This document shows, one piece after another, positions 57,754 through 64,000 of a DNA stretch of 64,000 bases (its first letter is position 1; the number at the start of each line of letters is the position of its first letter). The translations under genes were made by a program, and so were the position numbers. The DNA comes from Eumeta japonica. Lineage: Eukaryota > Arthropoda > Insecta > Lepidoptera > Psychidae. Where the stretch lies: NCBI GenBank assembly GCA_005406025.1, contig BGZK01002041.1, positions 1 to 64,000 on the forward strand, read 5' to 3'. The notes beneath the pieces are model-generated. The model was not told the DNA's origin. It was given only the letters and a program-made list of their open reading frames with translations, and ran no database searches.

Positions 57754-57899
57754 GTCTGAAGAAAACGCTGTCCATTATTGACCACGCCGCCACACTGCAA
57801 GAAATCCGCCGACCATAGAAAGAAGCGTGCGCATCGTGAAGAGAGGCAATCCGGGGTGCGGGCTTACGCGGCGATAGCCGAAATCGCCGTTACAGATAG

Positions 57900-58654
57900 A
57901 TTACAATTATTGAGCGTGACATTAAAAATAGATTTTGAAAACAATTGATTCTAACAATGCCACGGATAATCACAAGATGATATCATTATAACGCATTATA
58001 ATATTATAAAAATATGCCTACTGAACGAGTCATGAATGCCTAAAATATCATGTCGTATTTTAATTGTGATAACCCATGAATTAAAGATATTTTGAATTTT
58101 AATTTTGATTAGCAATGTATTTAAATATACTTAACAACAATTCATTTTCATAAAAATTGATAGGAATCATAGTAAACTACATTTTTTTATTTATTTAGCA
58201 TAATATTTACTACACATATTACACTTAATTAATGCATACTTATTTTACATGTATCTAAATTTTTTTGTGGTCGTCTGCCATATAATTATCTTTTAGATAA
58301 ATATAACCTACTAAGACTAAAATACAGACGTCCACAACTTGAAACAATGATGCTTTGTGATTTGTGCCATAATAAATATGATTGTATCATCACTTAACAA
58401 CCAATTGTGTTACACAGTTCCTTACCGAACACATTGCCGACTATTTGCAAATACTTCTGCTAGTACTGATAAACTTTTCACCATTCTATCATCTGGTTGA
58501 TTCATACAATAGCTTTGTTTCTGCCTATATATAATGGCTGTGTGCACTGGCGGATTTAAAAAATATACATTTGAAACCTTAAAATGTTTCCATAATTGTT
58601 ACCTAATATTTGTTGTCTCTTCATTTTTCTCGTGTGTGTATCACTTCACTGATA
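57900..58654. other. AT-rich stretch with a possible LINE tail
   Basis: At about 58040-58115, 'gtcgtattttaattgtgata' followed by 'attaaagatattttgaattt' echoes the LINE tail end words seen at 8.5, 32.1 and 42.4 kb. It is too short to be certain. The rest is unassigned. Confidence 0.3.
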
Positions 58655-59060
58655 TTTCTTTTTCGACGTGATAACGTCTTATAAATCGAGAAACGCCGAT
58701 TGCACGCACGAAAAAGCATGACTTATTGACGCGTTTCGCCTAAGCTGAGCGAGCCAGCGAGAACGCGAAACAGTAGAGAGGCACGATCGTTCTAAGCGTT
58801 CGGCTTGTGACGCATCTATCTCTTTACTATGTAATTTAAGTCGAAAAATATTTGAATTAACGAGTGCAAATAAATGTTAATTTATCGAAAACATTGTCAT
58901 TTTCAATTAACTCTTTCTTTGTATTATACAAAATAATGATTATTCAGTGATAATAATTCAATTCAATTCATAAGAGAATGCAATTTTTTCTCAATGTTTT
59001 CTTATGACATTATCACATAAAATTATCGTCCGTAAACCGACTTTACAGACAACTATGCTT
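58655..59060 (+). repeat. Dispersed element, copy 2 of a pair
   Basis: Begins 'tttcgacgtgataacgtctt' (58661). A CpG-rich head (58690-58810) and an AT-rich middle lead to 'attatcacataaaattatcg' and 'gtaaaccgactttacagaca' (59010-59052). Order, orientation and spacing equal those of copy 1 at 53600-54060. The head regions have diverged more than the tails. Confidence 0.65.
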
Positions 59061-61140
59061 TTTTCATATAATAGCCATTATTCAAGATTTTTTCATATGT
59101 ACCTATCTGTGGTTAACGGTGTTGGTAAACATTAAAGTTGTAGGTACTTTTAAATGTATATTAGTTGTAAGTACTTTGTGTATTCACTGTTTGTTGACCC
59201 GAATAAACATAAAAAAATAATATCACAATTTAAGGGACAACATGTATCGAGGAAAAATAATAGATCGGTTGGAAGAAATGTTAGTTAAAAATTAATGAAA
59301 AAACGAATCAGGACTGATTTACGAAGTCGATGTTGAATTAAAATCTTCACTACTTACTGTATTCAGTATTAACGACTAGCACTACTAGATGAGAGTAGTA
59401 GTACTAGATGAGAGCAATGCTTATACATTTGTGAACATTTGAAAAATCTACCTTTCCAACTGTTACAGCGCTAGAGATTTTCGTATTTTTTAATTTTGTT
59501 ATTATATACAACATAATTCGTTTTAACACTACTTATAATGCCGGTTCGTTCTTTATATAGACGCCGTTACGTCAACTCCATCGAGGTTTACTTCGTGGTC
59601 ATTAGTAGACATTTTCTCTCGCAACGCATCAAAAGAAGAGGGTTGGCCGGTTTTTTACGTCATTGTTTATGGCAGCTCGTCTTGACGGTGTATAACTACA
59701 AGTCCATTCTTAGACCTTAATTTTTCCACAATAATAATTGGTGAAAATATGAAATTTATAGTTACGTTATGCATTATAATGACCATAACAAAGTTGTGCT
59801 ACCATTGGACAATTAAATCAGAATAACTAAATGATATACGATAAATAAAAAAAAAGCCAGTGCATGTATAAATAAGTGTGCACACGTACAATAAGTAAAA
59901 TTTTTATTTATTGGACATTTTATTTGTGGGTTTTATTCTATGCTTAAATAAGATAAAGCTATTATGTAAAAATTTTTTTTTATTGGTTCCAAATAAAAAT
60001 AATTTTTTTGATTCAATCAATAATGACGTTAAAATAAAACGAATCAACAATTTTTTGCCACTTGTTGTCAGCTGGTCTTGAAACGTTTTGCAAATAATTA
60101 CTCTCATTGTCACTTTATACATAATTGGTTTAAATAAATTATTTTGTTTTTATCATTCTATGGCAAAGTTTTAATGACAGCCTTTTTAAAAATCACTTCG
60201 GAATTCCAAAAATGCTACACTAACGAGCAACTCTTTTCAAATTTTATTCTTCTTCCAAAAAAGTTTCACTTCAAAAACAAATGACTGACTCGAAGTGAGG
60301 GTGCACCAATCAGAAACATAAATTCCAATTGTAACGTTAATGATTCAAACTGTTAAATTCCATAAAATCGATTATTACAAAAACACCTCGTTGTAAGCAC
60401 ATTATTTTTTATCCCATGCACATTATTTAAAATTAACTGCAATACCTCAACAGCCAACACTTCAATGTTCTGTGACATGGCGGGAATTTCATTTGGCAAC
60501 GCCGCGCGTGACTCGGCGATAAACTACAGGACCCAGTCAGTTCTACGTGCACAAGAAATAGATTTCCCGGCTTCAGGTATTACGTTAAAATTGAATTGAA
60601 ATGAAGGCATTCTATTCTGGAAATATCATAAGTTGCTTGCTTATAAAATTGATATATCTATTGCAGTTGTGTTTTTACAAGAAAAAAACTCATATTAAAT
60701 ATACAAAAAAAATGTTTTTACAATTCAGTCAATATCAGACGAAGAACAGGAAAATCGAGTAGATAGATAGTAAAAGTGTTTTACTTTTTTAGATTAAATA
60801 TCTGTTTCTAATATAAATGTATTTCATAAATATATTTGTCATCAATAACTTTTTTCAATTATGTTCGCAAAGAACCGGAGTAGAAATTCATATATAATAC
60901 CTACTTTTTACTTTCGTTTTTCAAAAGATTTTTTTCAGATTCTTCAATTAAAGATGAATTATTTCAAAGAAAAAAGGAAAGCTAGTTACTGTTTTTATAG
61001 AATAAAGCTTACACTACCAAATATTTTTTTTTAGTTTTGTTATAGTAATAAAATTTTCCACTATTCAAATAGACCTTTTACTTTTAAACTGTTTAATTTC
61101 ATTTTACTGGTTTTGTTTTTCTGCCTAATGTTATGCCTTA
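59061..61140. other. AT-rich non-coding stretch
   Basis: About 2 kb without a supportable gene. The short frames (59538-59720, 59904-60122) have no motif. A small GC-richer zone lies at 60475-60575. A short tandem 'actagatgagagtagtagta' lies at about 59385. Confidence 0.4.
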
Positions 61141-61144
61141 CACT

Positions 61145-61480
61145 TGTGTGTAATCACGAGCCTGCCCGATGACGTCGCTGCAGAGGCCGAAAAATTAAAC
61201 AATTCTCCCAGGCCTTAGGGGAATAGAAGTATGTCCTTAAACAAGCCAAAATCCCATGGTTTAACTTCCGGAGCGCCAATGGCGCACCGGTGTCACCCAG
61301 AAGTGCCGACCGGCGCCGAAGCCTCTCGTTCCTCCCTATGCCGAGGAGGTCTGAGCGGATCGCCCGTAGGAGAGTCACGCGCCGACGGCACTACTACATC
61401 GATCGTTAGCGCCCGACAAGCTGACGACAACTCTTGGTTGGCTGACGGCGGAAGGTTTTTTAGTCCGTGCTAGTCAAACA
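61145..61480. other. GC-rich block of unknown origin
   Basis: Sharply GC-rich island (about 61150-61470) in AT-rich DNA, with frames on both strands (61154-61378 minus, 61231-61473 plus). The end 'gcggaaggttttttagtccg' (61446) recalls words in the 3' parts of some lepidopteran LINEs, so a LINE fragment is the leading idea. I cannot show a conserved domain. Confidence 0.3.
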
Positions 61481-62019
61481 CACTCCGCGCTAGCGTTTAA
61501 GGGTATCATAAGGTTTTTTATCCCTATCCCATCGCAAAGAGAAAAATAAAAAATATTTAGAAAATGCATCACGAGGCTTCAATGTTGTTATTACGAAATA
61601 TTCTTCCATTTTCCGTTGAGTAAAATTGTGAAGTTCACACATAATCTTCAAATTAAGTTGTGCACAGAGAACAACGTAATTTGAATTTAAGTGTATGGTG
61701 AATAATATATTATTTGTTCTATTTCTGGAACTACAAGCGATCCCAAAATATTCCAATGATACTAAATAATTTATCGTCTATTTCACTGTAATTGTTTATA
61801 ACAATTAAGAATAATGGTAAAATCGAATTGTCGTTCTTTAGTAGATATTGGCCTTTGCTCGCAACGCTACCTGTGTCTATAGAGTCTTGACCTTATCAAA
61901 TTCTTTCTCTGTTTCTCTCCTCTCCCTTCCTTTCTCTCGCTCATTTTATTCTCTCCCTTAATCTTTGTCGCCCTTACCTCACCGCTTTTTAGCAAAACAT
62001 GCAAGTAAATGATTTTTTT
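61481..62019. other. AT-rich stretch with a pyrimidine tract
   Basis: 61898-61965 is almost pure C/T on the plus strand (ttctctgtttctctcctctc and similar). Otherwise unassigned. Confidence 0.4.
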
Positions 62020-62320
62020 TGTAGATCATGGGCAAACGAGCATGCGATCCATCTAAAAGAAAGTGGTCACCGCCGCTTATGGACACTCACAACCCCAGAG
62101 AAGTCATAAGTGTGTTGCCGGCCTCTTGCATAGAAATATAATATCTGCGAAGAAAGGAGCGGGCTAATGGAGACTGAAAGGAGCGTAATAGTTTGAGAAT
62201 GGAATGATGGAGGGGGTAGTGAACCACCGGAACTCTCACTCACTGGAAGAAAATCAACAGCGCAGGCTGTTACTTCACGTCTGTTTTCTGTGGGAGTATA
62301 ATCGGACAAGCCGGCCTATT
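62020..62320 (-). mobile_element. Short interspersed repeat, copy 3
   Basis: The best-preserved of three copies. Plus-strand landmarks are 'gggcaaacgagcatgcgatc' (62030), 'gtggtcaccgccgcttatgg' (62062), 'gtgttgccggcctcttgc' (62112), 'ggaactctcactcactgg' (62229) and 'cagcgcaggctgttacttc' (62258). An 80-codon minus frame (62067-62309) lies inside and is incidental. I recognise the phrase order as a common lepidopteran repeat from memory. It fits a short non-autonomous element of about 300 bp. Confidence 0.75.
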
Positions 62321-63653
62321 TTCGTACTATAACCAAATAGATACCATGGGGACCTACCAAAGTAACATTGCCAACAAAATAAGCCAACAACTTTGTATAG
62401 CGGCACCAGTACTGACGAAGTGGTCTCAAAACTCACGTTATATACCTCTAATTCAAATGCAATTCACCTTTTTAATTTAAGCATCATTAATTTCCCATTA
62501 GTGTTTCCTTCGCTATGACTATTAATGAAGCCCAAAATTTATACCCGAGTCCCACAACGATTTCTATTCCGATACAATCGTTACTGCTAATACCATAGGT
62601 TACCCATTGTAACCAAATGTGTACTAAATCTTTATCAAATAACATAATTTTATAGTAGAAAAATAATTGAACAGTTCTTGGGCTACAAGCGCACAAAAAG
62701 ACACAGAGGCAAAGAAGGGCGTTCTGTTTTACAATAGGTATAGAAGGACGTGCATTATTTGGTATCGGCACCTTCACTCAAACGTTTACGTCATTATAGA
62801 ATGGAAAGCAGAAACACAAAACTAATCACTTTCCTTCGATGCTACTTTCATTATAATTCACCGTTATCGGTACTTGGAAACGTAACTTAAAACCCCAACA
62901 GGCCTTGACGACGCGGCCGCGGTACACGAGATCAAAATAATAATACAGCCTGCGGCGCCGCTACCACGACGATAAATTGGAGTGACATCGAATCCCTCAA
63001 GCTATAATTTTTCTTATTTTCCTGATCATGAGAAAGCTCACTTAAGTAGTGAAATGGTGTGTGTTTGAAAGAAGCGATCGCGAAAAAGAAATAGGCTTTT
63101 AAGCAATATTTTAAGCGTTGAGTTGCGATGGTTTAAAACCAAATGAACCAAAGGATATTCGTTTTTATCGAATTGTTGGTAATAAGAAAACTATCAAACA
63201 CTTTGATTTTTTCTTCCTAGTCTCCTAAATATTTCGTACATTCTTATAGAATTGATTGCCTCATTTGAGGTACAATAATTTAATATAAACAGAAAGGTTA
63301 CATTTATATTATTGTACTCGTTATCGTACTTTAAGACGAACAATCAATTATTTTATTATTATTTTTTTTTTTATAGAATTACTCACAATAAAACTTGCAG
63401 GGTCTGGTAAAAACTGTGCTTAAAGAAAAAAATTATTTATTGGACATGAAATCCGAAAAAAAGTCACAAGTTAACATATTATTGTTTTGCGTCGAATGTA
63501 TTAATATTTATATATATATATATATTCTTCAGAGCAGCCAATGTTTTATAGTTATTGTAAAATCTTCATTGAGCAAACCTGGGAGACTATTGACATTTTT
63601 ATAATCTTTATATTACTTTGATTTCCTTTCTTCTTACGTGACGCCTACACAAG
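62321..63653. other. Mostly AT-rich non-coding stretch
   Basis: No gene supported. A small GC-rich zone lies at 62900-62975, and a (TA)n run at about 63510-63524. The 96-codon minus frame at 62487-62777 has a hydrophobic N-terminal third but no recognised family, and no splice or promoter support. Confidence 0.35.
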
Positions 63654-64000
63654 TGTAGAGCGTAGCTCAGGGTGGTTTCCTTTGGGAGCTTCGATGAAGT
63701 CCAGGAATTGAAGTATTTAAATAAAGGAGGTCTCAGGCTCTGAACCGTTTATTCTTCGCTTTTTCAGTATCCTCTCCTTACGAATTTTAATACAATCTCT
63801 TATCAAATTACTTACAACAATCCACTTTTCTATCACTATCGAAGCTTGTGCACTCGGGCACCAGCCCTCGTCTTTTTTCTATGTTTTTTCTATCTACTTT
63901 TTGTCTTGTTTTACGCGAGATCGGATTCGAATATTCTATTTTACTTCCATACTCTAATTTTAAATCGAACGCAAACCCTTATTTACGAAACTAAGCACGA
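63654..64000 (+). mobile_element. LTR-like element, copy 2, cut by the window end
   Basis: Begins TGTAGAGCGTAGCTC and follows copy 1 (45477-45853) block by block: 'gatgaagtccaggaatt', 'tatttaaataaa', 'ttacgaattttaatacaatc', 'cttttctatcactatcgaa', 'ttttaaatcgaacgcaaacc'. By comparison it should end about 45-50 bp beyond the window. It may be a second solo LTR, or the 5' LTR of an element lying outside the window. Confidence 0.65.

Larger units (their letters stand above)
57249..57894 (+). mobile_element. Solo LTR with perfect target duplication
   Basis: The 646 bp sequence begins TGTTACGG and ends CCGTTACA, and lies between perfect GATAG copies (57244-57248 and 57895-57899). It has a TATA box (TATAAAA, 57682-57688) and a polyadenylation signal AATAAA (57748-57753) in the right order and spacing for a U3-R-U5 LTR on the plus strand, so transcription would start at about 57710. 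A second inverted pair, 'gtgtgagttgcatac' (57477) and 'gtatgcaactcacat' (57650), lies in U3. No internal gag/pol is attached, so only one LTR remains. A 5 bp duplication fits Gypsy or BEL types. The family is not named. Confidence 0.93.

Noticed and set aside
62487..62777. 96-codon minus frame as a membrane protein
   Set aside because: One hydrophobic stretch only, no family resemblance, and it lies in AT-rich DNA where Leu/Ile/Phe codons are frequent.
45477..64000. A single 18 kb LTR retrotransposon bounded by the two LTR-like copies
   Set aside because: The copies differ by about a quarter, and the DNA between them contains unrelated elements and no plus-strand gag-pol.
1..64000. A new multi-gene system (defence, biosynthetic or similar)
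   Set aside because: No cluster of intact genes exists. The coding traces are isolated, frame-broken transposon or exon relics.
1..64000. Well-known insect microRNAs (let-7, bantam, miR-1, miR-9, miR-184 and similar)
   Set aside because: I looked by eye for their mature sequences on the plus strand, and less thoroughly on the minus strand, and found none. A proper hairpin scan was not possible.

Overview
This is an AT-rich eukaryotic window without any convincing intact protein-coding gene. It holds no open frame long enough to be a bacterial or viral gene, and no multi-exon host gene can be assembled. The content is intergenic or intronic DNA packed with decayed transposable elements. Several repeats match families I remember from butterfly and moth genomes: a short repeat with a GTTGCCGGCCTCTT core, LINE 3' tails carrying a TTTGAAAAGAGCTATCC-type motif, and Helitron ends of the GCGGG..CTAGT kind. 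The best guess is therefore a lepidopteran insect nuclear genome. That assignment is from memory and sequence style, not from a search.

Layout. 1-3.3 kb: diverged dispersed repeats and a ~200 bp Helitron-like element. 3.69-6.20 kb: a minisatellite of about 67 copies of a 32 bp unit, split by a 358 bp solo LTR with a perfect 5 bp target duplication. 8.0-9.8 kb: a Helitron end, a LINE tail and a large imperfect inverted repeat. 10-22 kb: mostly unassigned AT-rich DNA with GC-rich blocks and two copies of a lepidopteran-type short repeat. 22.9-24.0 kb: a broken transposon-type gene. 30.4-30.7 kb: a relic THAP-domain exon. 31.4-39.4 kb: the densest transposon zone, with a reverse-oriented LINE fragment, ~105 bp satellite-like monomers on both sides, and a nearly full-length dead Jockey-clade retrotransposon. 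42-46 kb: LINE tails, a relic Pif1/Helitron-type helicase fragment and an LTR-like element. 48-50.5 kb: a 46 bp perfect palindrome, an unidentified decayed reading frame and a local duplication. 53-59 kb: a pair of dispersed repeats flanking a textbook 646 bp solo LTR. 61-64 kb: a GC-rich block, a third short repeat, and a second copy of the LTR-like element cut by the window end.

A recurring theme is a family of degenerate period-6 arrays (GATTCC/GATCCC/GGTCTC-like) at seven places in both orientations. At least two or three sit inside a shared larger repeat.

Nothing here forms a cooperating gene system. The most informative signals are three LTRs recognisable from their ends alone, the haplotype structure of the minisatellite, and the decayed coding relics. 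I saw no tRNA, rRNA or familiar microRNA gene, but that check was by eye only.
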